This document shows positions 46,112-57,952 of a stretch of DNA of 64,000 bases, one piece after another. The DNA is taken from contig NW_019774214.1 in assembly GCF_001039355.2 (NCBI RefSeq), forward strand, positions 294,214 to 358,213, written 5' to 3'. The stretch is from Lingula anatina (taxonomy: Eukaryota; Brachiopoda; Lingulata; Lingulida; Lingulidae). The notes beneath the pieces were generated by a model. That model was not told the origin of the DNA, made no database searches, and was given only the letters and a program-made list of their open reading frames with translations. A program made the translations under genes and the position numbers. Numbering within the stretch: position 1 is the stretch's first letter; each line of letters opens with the position of its first letter.

Positions 46112-47351
46112 TTATTTCAATTTGCAAAGATCTTTTCTGTACGTGGACACTTCGTGAATTTCTTTGCTGACGTCATACCAAGAGATGACGTTTCCTCCAA
46201 AATTATCGCCACAGTTTGCCACTGCTGCAAAGTTAACATTGTCGGTGTTCCAAACATTGATGCTCGTGATGTCACCAACATAGGCTTGTGTAGCGTCAAA
46301 TCCACCGCCTAAACGATCTTGATCTTGTCCAACAATCCAAACTCCATCTTAAAATAAGTTTAACAAATAACATATAGTCGTTTTGTTTTATTTTATTTCA
46401 TTTTCTGATAATTCTAGTATAAAATTATATGAATAAACAATACAAAGGAAGGTACCAGCGCTACTACAGAAGTAAATGTGTGGCATATCAAAAGTGAGTT
46501 CAAAATACATGTAGGTGCGGAACATGCAACAACAGTTACATTGAGTACCGTTTGCTTAAAAACATATCCAGGGTAACCTGGGCCCGTAACTTGAAAGCAT
46601 CGCGCATTCCGACCAAGCGCAAGCGTCTCGATACCATAACTCGCCCATACTCGCCCATATAATACATTGTAGCCCCTATGTGATATCGCAAGTCGCCATA
46701 CGCGATGCTTTCGAGTTACGGGGCCAGGTTACCTTTCTCAGATGTCAACGATTTGAATATCACAAAATTGACTTATTACTAAATGACACCTATTTTCTTA
46801 CTTGCTGGTATGGTTTTGTCCGTTTGGAAGCCAGTTCCCGCCGCTGCAGGCATACCATCTTTGTAAACCGTCCACTTCCCACCTCGATTGTTCCAAGAGA
46901 AGCACCAGTGGTGCCAAGCCCCATCATCGACTTTAAACACGGATGTGTCTTTATTTGAGTTAAATACATAGCTGTAGATGGCTCCATTCCTATTGTACGC
47001 AAAAAGGAAAGCGTTGTCCATACCACCTGCGGCGTAGGACAGGAAATGTGAATTTCCACTTCCAGTAAAGGCGGTCTTAGCCCTCAGGCACGCTGTCAAG
47101 GCGGTCATCGCAGGAGTGGCTGCCTGCAGCTTCACGTAGCTCTTTGTGGTCTGTGGTGATGGCAAGCGAAGGATTGTAGTTTTATCTGGAAATAGTTAAG
47201 GGACATTTGTCGTTTAACGTTTAGTAATGCGTGTGGGGTAGCGGATAAAGCAACAGAAAGGTGAGGTGTTTTATGATCTAAAAGTGTGCTCGAGGACATG
47301 GAATTCATAATATTTTTTCTCATAAAGTTTGACATGTGTGCATTAATCTAA

Positions 47352-47400
<49 letters not shown>

Positions 47401-47829
47401 TGTGTGTGTGTCATATATGTTTATTAATAAATGTGGAAAAGTAAATTAATGACAGCATTCAAATTATTTCAATGTACGTTGCACTGTCACGTGTTGGCGT
47501 TAAATAGAGATTGTAAATCTGCTCTCCCACTTCTGACACCCGCAATTATACATGTATATACAAGGAAATACTGTTATTGCAATATTCTAAGAAATATTTT
47601 TATAAACGCTATTAAAACCCATGCATTTTCCTACAATATGTGTACTTTACCCTTCGAAACCACCTGTAATTTACCTGTTCATTTCCAGAACTAATTCAGA
47701 GCCCTAAGTCCTTTGGACGGGTACTTTTCTAGTATTTATATATTTAAAGATTGGAGATTCAAGTATTAACTTACCGCCATTGGACAGACCAGTAGTGATA
47801 AGTAAAACAGACGCTGTTAAAAGGTGCAT
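46112..47829 (-). CDS. Pentraxin gene 4 (intact, inverted relative of gene 3)
   Basis: Exons 47775-47829, 46802-47185 and 46112-46347 have exactly the lengths of gene 3 (55, 384, 236) and encode 224 residues. The signal peptide is MHLLTASVLLITTGLS. HWCFSWNN is present. The calcium block reads GQDQDRLGGGFD. Intron 2 carries the same palindromic element at the same place as gene 3, so the two genes arose by inverted duplication after that insertion. Their 3' flanks (45480-46110 and 32500-32950, opposite strands) are also similar. TTTATT at 46042-46047 reads AATAAA on the minus strand. Confidence 0.9.
46572..46733. mobile_element. Palindromic element in pentraxin 4 intron 2
   Basis: Orthologous to 31880-32044 with matching flanks (GACATCTGAGAAA in antisense orientation). 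It carries small indels in the terminal GGGCCC stretch. It marks the shared ancestry of the two genes. Confidence 0.7.
47354..47411. repeat. CA/GT palindromic microsatellite
   Basis: A CA run turns into a TG run at ACACGTGTGT, so the whole tract can fold on itself. It lies in intron 1 of pentraxin 4 or its near flank. Confidence 0.9.
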
Positions 47830-48714
47830 GGTTCTTGGTTGATAGAGCTCTGCCTAAGTTTCGCTTAACAGACGAATGACTACTGGTATATCCGAGTGTA
47901 AAGTGTCACTTATATCTATGTTATTCTGTCTTGTTACTTGAAATATCATATGTCTAGGAATACAAACAGACAGCAGAATGGTAGTATCGTCTGATAGGAG
48001 GAACCTGAGCTGATAACAACGGAATCCTATACCTCACATCCTGTTTAAAGAACAACACAAAGCCATTTTAACTATTTTTAGCAAGATCTATTAAGGTACC
48101 GAAGATGAGACGATTGCACTTCACATATACGCATTACCAACTCACAGTGACGTTCATGTACGCTGCATGGTTAAAGTAAGAAATTAGGAATAAAAAACTA
48201 CACACAGAGGGTGTGCACATTTACCATGCTTAAACTTTATCTTAAAGGTGTTTTCCCGGGAATTAAATCCAAATATACTATTTTAAATGTTTACATGGTC
48301 TCTCTCTCTCTCTCTCTCTCTCTCCTGGTTTTATTGTAAAGCATGCTGTTTTATGTATAAGAGATGTGATTTCCAATCATAGTTTTATCTGAACTAGTCG
48401 CACATTGGAACACGATCGTAGACTTACTTTTAGTAACGCCTGCATTTCACAATAAAAAATGCTGTTTCGTAGCTCAACTCCATACAGCATGATTCTTTTG
48501 CTATCAGTTATTTTTCAATTGTTTGCTGCTTTTATATTTATTAAACTTTGCATCATGCTTCGAGTATAATGCAAAATAGATTTCATTTTGGACAAAAATC
48601 AGTCATACGTGACATATATTGGCCGAACAACAAAATAGTTGTACTTCCCTCAACATCTTTTTCAAAGAAGCATTTTCTGAGGCCGTCAAAATGGGAATAG
48701 TATTTTCTTCTATC
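47830..48714. other. 5' flank of pentraxin 4
   Basis: Holds the promoter region (antisense), the TC tract and the upstream flank of the tRNA-Met copy, which resembles 16440-16540. No coding segment. Confidence 0.45.
48299..48323. repeat. TC microsatellite
   Basis: Twelve TC units between pentraxin 4 and the degenerate tRNA-Met copy. Confidence 0.9.
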
Positions 48715-48803
48715 GCCTCGGTAGCGTAGTAGGCAGCGCGTTAGTCTCATAAATAATTCAACAGAGTCATCTGAAGGTCGTGAGTCCGATCCTCATTCGG
48801 GGC
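48715..48803 (+). pseudogene. Degenerate tRNA-Met (CAT) copy with intron
   Basis: Length 89 nt with the same intron position, but the T-loop reads TCCGATC (B-box change), the T-stem is broken (CTCATT) and the anticodon stem has TTAGT. The upstream 150 bp resemble those of the copy at 16605 (TTTGGAC then GGCC-AACAA). It is probably not functional. Confidence 0.65.
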
Positions 48804-49215
48804 AGACCCTTTATTTTCGCCACGATTATGTAACATAAAAGAAAATAAGCTTAGACAATCAGAATATGATTTTGTTTTTGAGTATTAACTTCATTATTTC
48901 TTCGAATTAGCTTACTGTCGTCTGTCCATTGGTAGATAGGTGAAAGACCAACGCATACATATTATTTATAAATAATAAATAAATAACAAAATAATAATAA
49001 TATTAACGGTAAACAGTGTAACAGCATATTTGGTTAGTGTTAAGTGATTATAAACATGTAGTATCGCATCAGACAGTATAACTGCCAAGCATTTTTTTTC
49101 GTTGAACTTGTACCTTGTTGCAAGATGTATATTCTACCGCCATGCACAGAGGCAATCAACCTTATGAATAGCAAAATACTAACTAAAAACTCCATTATAA
49201 CATGATCACGGTTGT
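48804..49215. other. Intergenic between tRNA-Met copy and LamG gene 1
   Basis: Begins with the distal tRNA-unit flank (AATAAGCTTAGACAATCAGA). The rest is AT-rich. Nothing else recognised. Confidence 0.45.
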
Positions 49216-49611
49216 TTTATTTCACAAAATGCAAAACAAAGATAAGACAATGTGTAATAAACAATGTACAGATAGGTATAATGTTTAAGGTGCAATGAAG
49301 TTAAAGTGCAGGTAATCATACAATGTTTGCCACCGTGTGTAAGAAGAAGAGCGCGTAGGGGGCAAAAGACGGGGAGCTTATATTGGTGCATTTGGGAAAC
49401 TAAGTGCATTTGGGAAACTAAGAGTTCTTTTAAGCTCTCAATTATATAATCTTGAGCTAATATGGTGCATAATACATATCAATCTGTTTTGGCATGCCAC
49501 TGACCACACTATCACAGAGGTCCTTGGTTGTCAAAGTCTTGTTTTAAACCACTTTGACCGGCCTTTCTCCATGTAGAAGCAGTCTGGTCTAAAGCAGGCT
49601 TAAATGTGGAT

Positions 49612-52115
49612 TTAGTCGGTTCTGGCCATTTTGATGTTCCTGTCACCGGAGAAGAGTCTGGAGATCATGGCCTCATTGAGAGCCCAGTCGTAGATCTGGA
49701 CCTCATCGAGGAAGCCAACCAGGTTGGTGTTGCGGAAACCGCCATTGGCCTCACAATCCAAGTCTCTGCCCATGTACAGTGGAGCAAGTGTAGCTGGGAT
49801 AGAACCTGCGGAAAAGATAATTTGAGCTTGTTATACTCTCATTAAGTAGGCTTGAACGTTACTTACAAGATGATAATAAATATCGCAGTGATGTATGTGC
49901 TTGCATGTAATACAAAAGTCAACAGCACTGAAACTGTCTACCTATTGGCAAGACAATGACCAATGTGTTAACTAAAAAGTAACTAAAACATGTAGGCTTA
50001 ATATTTGTATTTTATAGCCGAATCAATTCAAATTGAAACAATTTTTCTTATGCATTTTTACTCACCAACAGCGATCTCATCCACAGACAGGTGTCCGTTG
50101 ACATACAATTTCAGTCTGAGACCATCGTAGACCAGGGCCACGTGGTTCCAGCCATTTCCACCGTAGGAGCCAAGATCAACAGTCACGAGGGTGCCGTTGT
50201 TGTCGATGAGGACACGGCCACCAATATGGCCGCGGTCAGAGTACATGGTGATGGTTGGCTCGATGGCGCAGTTGCCGTTGCTGAGAAGACCCTCACGCTC
50301 GTTCTTAGCATGGGCGGCGTTGTCGTACCAGAAAGAGATGGTGAGGGCAGAGCCCCATGGGTAGTTGTTGAAACGTGGGACCTCGCAGTGGACGGTGCCG
50401 TTGAAGTGAGCAGCATATCCGACCTTTCCTGGGGCAAGTTCTACACCAGCGCAGTCAGTCCAGAAGTTATCGACCTTGGTGTCGGTATCCTCATCGAATG
50501 GCCACAGGGCGATAGCCTGGAGATCTGTAAGAAATTATCAAGGTGAGGCATGGTAACTTTTTTCGTGAAGTTTTAAGAACTGTTATTTTAAAGTATAATA
50601 CGTGAAAAAAACAAGTACTAGTACATTGGGAAAAGAAACGTTCTGTACTTGCCTTGTCAACATAATTGTTTGTGGCAGAAAAACAAATACCAAAACATAC
50701 TGAAATTGAGATTTTGCACTCAAATCTGATGCAAGTTGCGACTTTGCATTCTAAAGAAATTTTCAGTTTTGATATCAATTTACATACCTGGAACCATGCA
50801 CATGCATCTGTGAACGTTGAACTCCCACTGTCCGCAGCTGACACGCTCGATTCTGGTGTCGTCACCGAGGGTCTGGGATCTGTAGAAGGTGTTGGCATCA
50901 CCCCACACGGCCAAGTAGGTCCATCCGTCAGGGCCGTCACATTTGCCGTCAAACTGGGGAAGGGTGGTGTAACCGATGGTGGTGGTTGGTGGTGGAGCTT
51001 AACAAGAAGAAAAGGTAAGTTAGTGATTCTGTATTAATTTTAGTGTTTTAAAAAAGAAATGCTTTTTCTTGCAATCTGCATTTCAGCACTCTGCTCAACA
51101 CAATTTATACGATAGAACTTTAACAGAAAAAATGAAGTTATAATTTTGCGACGCACTCAAGCCAGCTCTGCTGCCCCTTTTAAGGAAAGTTTGTATTCTA
51201 AAATCTGAAGTGTCTGTTAACTTACTTCTTGGTGGGCACTGTGGGTATGGGACCTTGCTGCCTGGGCAGGTGGCGACCTCACAGGGGACACAAGTCACGA
51301 TGCTGCCGTCGAAGAGGGTACCTTCAGCACATTCCTTCAAGTGAACCTTAACGTTCAGGTTCTCGTCCAAGTCGCACTGGAGGTAAGTTCTGCAGTCTTC
51401 TGGGTTCTCGTAGTAACCGACGCCATTTCTCTCTTCAATGCACTTCTTGCAGAAGTCATTGAATTTGGGAGCTGAAAATAGAACATCGGGAAATATTATA
51501 TTGGTTTTATAATATTGGGTATATTCTATTTTGTTTTATTTCGTTAAAAATTTAGTTGATATCAGCAAGATAAAAATTAAAGTACTCACCCAAATGATGC
51601 TCGTCGTAGACAGCGAAGGCACTGCTGACAAGGGCAAGGAGGACAAGGCGCAACATGGTGAAGCTGGAAATAAATAAGTTACGTTCATTTATATTTGCTT
51701 GCTTAATTTCGACGTTTATATTTTTCTTTCACTGCAACGTTGCTCGATTCATGGCGGATCCGATCAACAACCGATAAAAAATTGAAGTTCTTAGTCAAAA
51801 ATTTTCAGGCAATTACATGTAGTTCCGTTTAATACTGCCGAAGTTAAAGTAAGTTATTACCTTTACCCCGCGGACTTGATACACTTGATCACTTTGCAAA
51901 GGCATTCAATGCTGTATTTAAAGACAGCATTGAGAGAAACGAAGTAAGGTACAGATAATATGTCGTATTTCATCCCGTATTAGCAAAACAATCCTAAACC
52001 TTTCTGAATAAGAAGTGAGACAACATGGTATCGTCCCTTGATGTTAGTCACCTGTACATCTCGGTCACTTACCTTGTGGTGAGGTGATCTTTCTAAGCTG
52101 TGAGCAGGGAAGATA
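49612..52115 (-). CDS. Secreted chitin-binding-like plus LamG-domain protein 1
   Basis: Coding exons on the minus strand are 51590-51656 (signal peptide MLRLVLLALVSSAFA), 51226-51471, 50788-50997, 50066-50524 and 49612-49805, 391 residues in total. An untranslated first exon (52073 to about 52115) is spliced to 51663. Residues about 23-105 form a cysteine-rich region with spacing like peritrophin-A/CBM14 modules (FCKKC, EDCRTYLQC, then CAEGTLFDG). A TPPPTTT linker and a second Cys-rich stretch (CDGPDGWTYL, CGQWEF, CMCM) follow. The last 220 residues form a LamG/concanavalin-like domain (IALWPFDED, LTISFWYDNA, GWNHVALVYDG, VGFLDEVQIYDWAL). It is secreted. Candidate roles are extracellular or shell-matrix protein, or lectin. 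AATAAA (minus strand) lies at 49216-49221. Confidence 0.85.
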
Positions 52116-52137
52116 CTGAACCTCTGAGACGCAAGGG

Positions 52138-52145
52138 TTTATATA
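52138..52145 (-). promoter_or_regulatory. TATA box of chitin-binding/LamG gene 1
   Basis: On the minus strand the sequence reads TATATAAA about 25-30 bp before the inferred 5' end of the non-coding first exon. The 60 bp downstream are almost the same as in gene 2, including the exon 1 donor GTAAGT at 52067-52072. Confidence 0.65.
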
Positions 52146-52611
52146 CCGAGAGAGAAACAAATGGTCTCTTCACTATCCCATGTCTGAATAAAGTCACAGT
52201 GCGGCCATTCACAGCAAGGGTTAGAGGCAGACGTCTGTTTAGTGATAATTACCTGACAATTATCAGTCACGCAACGGCTCGTTAACAATGCCAGTGTTAA
52301 TAAGGCATTCTTGGCGTGTAAAGACCGACGTTTAGATATTCACAGATATGTATTGACAGTATATGTAGAACATGTGACCGAGGACAGTGACAGGGCTGAT
52401 TGGGATCATGAATAGTGTCGAATATCTCACCTGAGAGATTATACTATGTACGTGCCTCGTGCTAATTACTTTATTTCTAGTTCATGCTATTTATTCATTA
52501 TAGCAGAATAGTGTAGGGTATGATAGTAGGCTATGTTTTAACCTGAGATATCAAAATTGCGGAACAAGAAGTTGTAAAATGAAAACCAATGACTTTCAAA
52601 ACTAAAACATA

Positions 52612-53880
52612 ATGTGCACATAGTGTTTCTGGTTTAAATGCACAAATCATTTATTTGCTTTTATAAACAATTTTAAATTAGCTTACATAACCGCCGATCA
52701 ATGATAATGTCATGTACAATATTGTAAAACATCAAAATGAAATAAAATAATTATTGTTATTGTTATTGAATTGCCACCTTCAATTATACTGCAACAATAT
52801 TTAACCTTCTTGAGAATAAATATGTTTAAAAAATATATTATTTAAGATTAAACTAAAAATATTATAAGACATCAAATAAACAAAATAGTTACTGTAATAT
52901 TATCAAAAATCAAACTTAAAAAAATTAATAAGTATAACATCACATCAAGACCCGATAGCAATCTTTTGAGGCTGACAAGTTTTCTTAAAATTATTCCAAT
53001 TATTCTCTTCATTAGCTTTTGTCCTTAACGTTCGTTTGTTGTATTTGCTGCTCTTATATGTAGACCTCCCGCTCTAAATGAATCCATTCATATGCAGAAT
53101 ATAACAGTGCATTATTGTATATTTGGCTACCAAATAAATGGAATTTTTCCTTAAATCGCAATATCAGCTTTATGTTTATACTGAACGTGTTCTGAAGAGC
53201 ATCCTTTTAATTCATGTCGTCCCACCCCGGCTTGACCGATTTTTTATCGGTTTTATATCCCTGACTCATACCACATGATATAAAACGTAAAGCACCTTCC
53301 CCGAAATAAAAGACAAAAGATTCTCTGCATTGAAAAGATGTGCTTTGAAAAGTTTATAGTAAGAAAAATAAGACATCGGATAGTAACAACATATCATATC
53401 CAAAGTGTTGTTTCAAAGATATCCGTTGTGTGTACTTAAGGAGCCACATTAGCTGCGGCGACTCGCAAGTTGATCAACTGCAGTACCAATTTTTAGTAGT
53501 TATATTATACTAATTGTTCCTTAACGATGATAGTACCAGTTAACATTGATACCACTGATACCACCCGTAACAATAACCTTCCTGATCAGCCAAAGACAAG
53601 TACTGTATGTGTACTTTTTGAACCATATTTATTACATTCCACAACTTGCACATAAGTTGACTGTTGTTATGTCCTAATAGAAGACGTATTCATGTATCCC
53701 ACGCTATAACACATAATGCCACTACTGACACCACCTCTGACAACAATAATCTGTCTGAATAGTCACAGACGCTCGTGTTCTACAGATTTGGAAAATGTAC
53801 AGGGGTGGCAGCACTTCTAGATAATATCTGCGGATAACTTAACGTCCATCTCCGTAAATGAACGCGTTTTTGTCACTGAC
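52612..53880. repeat. Intergenic repeat X, copy 1
   Basis: Non-coding AT-rich sequence closely matching 54537-55800; its distal part also matches 61330-61800. I see no gene in it. Marker strings are CCGATCAATGATAATGTC and CCACCCCGGCTTGA. Confidence 0.75.
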
Positions 53881-54535
53881 ACTGTAAAAACTTTAAATAC
53901 GTTTCTTTAAAAAAAAAAGGGGCCTTCCTTTTCCAAATCATTAAAGAAAATTGTTAACTTCAAAATAAAAAAGCAGCTTTTTTGTTGGTGTGGAAAGGTG
54001 GGGCGATCGAGGAAATCTCCCTCTCTGGCAATTGTCAATGTTGACATCCCTGTTACTTTTGTGTTGTGAACCTCACTGCTTCAGCAATAAACGAGAATAA
54101 CACTTGCTTTTGTGCTTTTATAAGTTCCCCCACCCCTCTTAGGACAAGAGATATGGATTGGTAAATTTGCTGGAGCCGTTAATAAAAGAAGTACACGCTT
54201 AAGAACTTTAAACAATACATTTCCGAACAAGATGGCAAGTGAATTTAAACATGATGAGGGTCATATGTTACTAGTTATTCATTTGTACAGATCCCAGTGA
54301 CGGATTGATTGTAAAAAGGGGACAATGACAATGCTATTCTATTATTCTGATTCAGTATGATAAAGTGTCATTTCCGTGAAGTGTCGTAAGTAAGTCAAAT
54401 ATAATGTCATCATCCAATTTCAAATTAGTGTAAATCTTTTCTAAAGAAAGTAAAGGAGAAGACATTTAATGTGGGCGCGGAGTTGGGATGAAACGGGCTT
54501 TGCGAAAAAGGAGGCATGTCATTGTATAGTCACGT
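53880..54535. repeat. Intergenic repeat Y, copy 1
   Basis: Matches 62690-63420 (GTGTGGAAAGGTGGGGCGA, AACATGATGAGGGTCATATG, GGAGTTGGGATGAAACGGGC). Non-coding. It ends at the N at 54536. Confidence 0.7.
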
Positions 54536-54536
54536 N

Positions 54537-55800
54537 TGTGCACATAGTGTTTCTGGTTTAAATACGCAAATCATTTATTTGGTTTTATAAACAATTTTGA
54601 ATTAGCTTACATAACTGCCGATCAATGATAATGTCATGTGCAATATTGTAAAACATCAAAATGAAATAAAATAATTATTGTTATTGTTATTGTAATTGAA
54701 TTGCCACCTTCAATTATACTGCAACAATATTTAACCTTCTTGAGAATAAAGATGTTTAAAAAATTGTTATTTAAGATTAAAATAAAAATATTATAAGACA
54801 TCAAATAAACAAAATAGTTACTGTAATATTATCAAAAATCAAACTTAAATATATTAATAAGTATAACATCACATCAAGACCCGATAGCAATCTTTTGAGG
54901 CTGACAAGTTTTCTTAAAATTATTCCAATTATTCTCTTCATTAGCTTTTGTCCTTAACGTTCGTTTGTTGCTATTTGCTGTTCTTATATGTAGACCTCCC
55001 GCTCTAAATGAATCCATCCATATGCAGAATATAACAGTGCATTATTGTATATTTGGCTACCAAGTAAATGGAATTTTTCCTTAAATCGCAATATCAGCTT
55101 TATGTTTATACTGAACGTGTTCTGAAGAGCATCCTTTTAATTCATGTCGTCCCACCCCGGCTTGATCGATTTTTTATCGGTTTTATATCCCTGACTCACA
55201 CCACAAAATATAAAACGTAAAGCACCTTCGAAATAAAAATAAAAGATTCTCTGCATTGAAAATGAAAAGATGTGCTTTGAAAGTTTATCGTAAGAAAAAT
55301 AAGACATCGGATAGTAACAACATATCATATCCAAAGTGTTGTTTCAAAGATATCCGTTGGTGTGTACTTTATGAATCCCATTAGCTGCAGCGACTCGCAA
55401 GTTCATCAACTGCAGTACCAATGTTTAGTCCTTATAGTATACTAATTGCTCCCTAACGATGTAATTACTAGTTAACATTGATACCATTGATACCACCCGT
55501 AACAATAACCTTCCTGATCAGTCAAAGACAAGTATTGTATGTATACTTTTTGAACCATATTTATTACATTCCACAACTTGCACATGAGTTGACTGTTGTT
55601 ATGTCCTAATAGAAGACGTATTCATGTATCCCACGCTATAACACATAATGCCACTACTGACACCACCTCTGACAACAATAAGCTGTCTGAACAGTCACAG
55701 ACTCTCGTGTTCTAATGATTTGGAAAAATGTACAGGGGCGGCAGCACTTCTAGTTAATATCTGCGGATATCTTAACTTCCATCTCCGTAAATTAAGAACG
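54537..55800. repeat. Intergenic repeat X, copy 2, starting right after an N
   Basis: Near-identical to 52612-53880 and begins immediately after the single N at 54536, as in the lectin-gene repeat. It contains no coding sequence. Confidence 0.75.
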
Positions 55801-56614
55801 CGTTATTGTCATTGACAGCGGCGGCACGATTACATTGTAAAATCTTGATCTGTAGGCACTGCATATGTAAAGGTTGATAACCCTTTCTATAAACTCTAAG
55901 AAAATTCGAAGAAAAATTAGTATTAGAAAATTAGAAAAAAATGCTAAAATGGAACAACAGATCTTGGTCGCGTGGTCTGTGACGCAGTAGCGCTGAAGGG
56001 GACTTTGATCATCAGCTAAGGTTAGAAAGGTGTTATTGTTAAACGTAGTCGCAAAATAAGGCACAGATGCTGATGTGACTCAACATTTTGCTGTTGGGTG
56101 AACTTAATCGGGAAGCATACGGTCTGGGATGCAAAAATAGTTTTCTTCATAAACTCGAATACTGCACCTATGTTTAGTAGGGTGCTTTTACAGTTGGCAT
56201 CGTTAATCTAGTAATTATATGTATCTGTGGAAGTTACCAATAAACTTGAAATAAATGGTGTTAATCTTTTCCAATAAGAAATTGCACATAAGTAAGGGAT
56301 TCTATTGTCCTCATAACGTGCAGCGATATTATGAACCGTGCCTAGTTGTGTCTGTGATTAATTTCCATATCAAATATGGTTGCTGACTTGCACGAAATTT
56401 CTTGTGTTAGCATTCCTGTCTAACGTTTTCGTTTATGCACTCTATGTGCGAACACCTAGAAAACAGAGTGCATCAGTATAGACTAGTAAGATTCTGTCCC
56501 CTGAGCTTACATTATTTTATAGTCATTTTTTGGGTGCAGGCCCGTAGCCAGCAATTTTAAAAGGTTTTTTTTCTGAAAAAGTGGACCTTTTTCCATAAAA
56601 ACGTAATGAACCCA

Positions 56615-57952
56615 CAGGGTTACTACTTAATATGGAATATTTTTTAATTTGTTATTTTTTAGTGCTGATTAAATTTTTTTGGCTTGATTCATCAAAAAAG
56701 TATGTCATTGAATAATAAAATATCCAGTCTTTTATTTTGAGATATTTTGGTCAATGATATCAAATCTGACATAAGATGTCATTCAAAAGAAAAGAACACC
56801 CCCGGAAAACCATATCAACAGTTTGATGTCAGTGTTAATTTTAAGCTAAGATATTAAAGAAAATGATAGCCTCCGGACAGTGATATGTTACACAGTCAAA
56901 GATCATTACAGTAAATCATGAAAAGTCATCAGTTGCGGGTATGACCTCCAGCAGCCGCTTGCATGCCCTCATCCTACATGGCATACCCTGTGACAAGTTT
57001 TTTAGAGTTTGAATGGGGATATCATTCCAAGCAGTGATATTTGCCTGTCGCAGTTCATCACTATTGACCGGCCGATGACCATAGCTATTAATTCTGTGAG
57101 TTACTTCCGCCCACAGATTTTCAATTGGGTTCATATCTGGGGAGTTTGCAGGCCAGGGCAGTTGCTGAACCAATTGGTTTCCAAGAAAAATAGAGATTCT
57201 GCGAGCTCAGTGTGGGGTTGCGCAGTCGTCTTGGTACACAAACTTGTTCCTGAAGATGACTCTTACAAGTCGAAGGATTGTTTGCTGTAGAATGTCTCTG
57301 TAGGAACCCTGGTTGAGGTTGCCTCATAGAAAACATTGAAACGGGTGTTTTAATGACATTCTGCCACTTTTTTTCTGAGGAAACTGGTTGTCTTTGTGCG
57401 ACCAGCAAGGTGCACTCTAAGGAGTGTCTTTTTGGTGTGATACGCTCACACCCTGGCCGAGGTATTGGAGTAAGTGCCCCGGTTGTAGCATTTCTCTGGA
57501 GGACTTTGCTAACGGTTCCTAATAAATGGTGCATTGCCTGGCAATGGCTGTCCGTTTCTGGCCATTTTCTCTGAGACCAAAAATCCCATAGTAAGCTGCT
57601 TCGCTTAGCGGTCGAACCATATCTTCTCTAAGGTGCCTGTCAAGTTTCAGAGCGATCCCTTTGTTGCTTCTCTAAATACACTCCAACGATTGGCCAAACC
57701 CATGCGTTTTTATACAAGGGCAGAAATTGCCGAAAAAACTACCCCTCACATTTCTATATGACCACAGAACATGCAAATGCATGCATCAATTGTTTCGAGA
57801 GTTGTGTGGTAATTAGGTAACACACCTGGCTACACATGGAGTGACACCTCAGTTTTGGATTTAAAGTAGTTTGAGAGAAAATAAATATTTTGTGGAAAAT
57901 TTACTCGTCAAAAAAAAAAAATATATATATTCCATATTAAGTAGTAACCCTG
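56615..57952 (-). mobile_element. Tc1/mariner element, decayed
   Basis: A 1338-bp element with 26-bp inverted ends CAGGGTTACTACTTAATATG and its inverse CATATTAAGTAGTAACCCTG. TA follows the right end; the left flank reads CA. Inside, on the minus strand between about 57640 and 56916, pieces of a Tc1 transposase can be read in two or more frames, with LPWPANSPDMNPIENLW as the classical catalytic-domain signature. Frameshifts and stops show it is dead. Confidence 0.75.
56916..57640 (-). pseudogene. Tc1-type transposase, broken
   Basis: Two main minus-strand frames remain, about 57534-57121 and 57173-56916. They hold an N-terminal helix-turn-helix-like piece and the C-terminal PDMNPIENLW region ending with a typical short tail. 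Together they are shorter than the about 340 residues of intact Tc1 transposases, and they are out of frame with one another. Confidence 0.7.

Noticed and set aside
47354-47411. Possible regulatory Z-DNA or hairpin in the CA/TG tract
   Set aside because: Only a microsatellite can be shown. A function would be speculation.
50091-50546. Plus-strand frame of 151 codons over the LamG exon (also 59311-59748)
   Set aside because: Antisense to a well-supported coding exon. It has no domain features of its own.
57353-57574. Plus-strand frame within the Tc1 element
   Set aside because: It lies opposite the decayed transposase and is explained by antisense reading.
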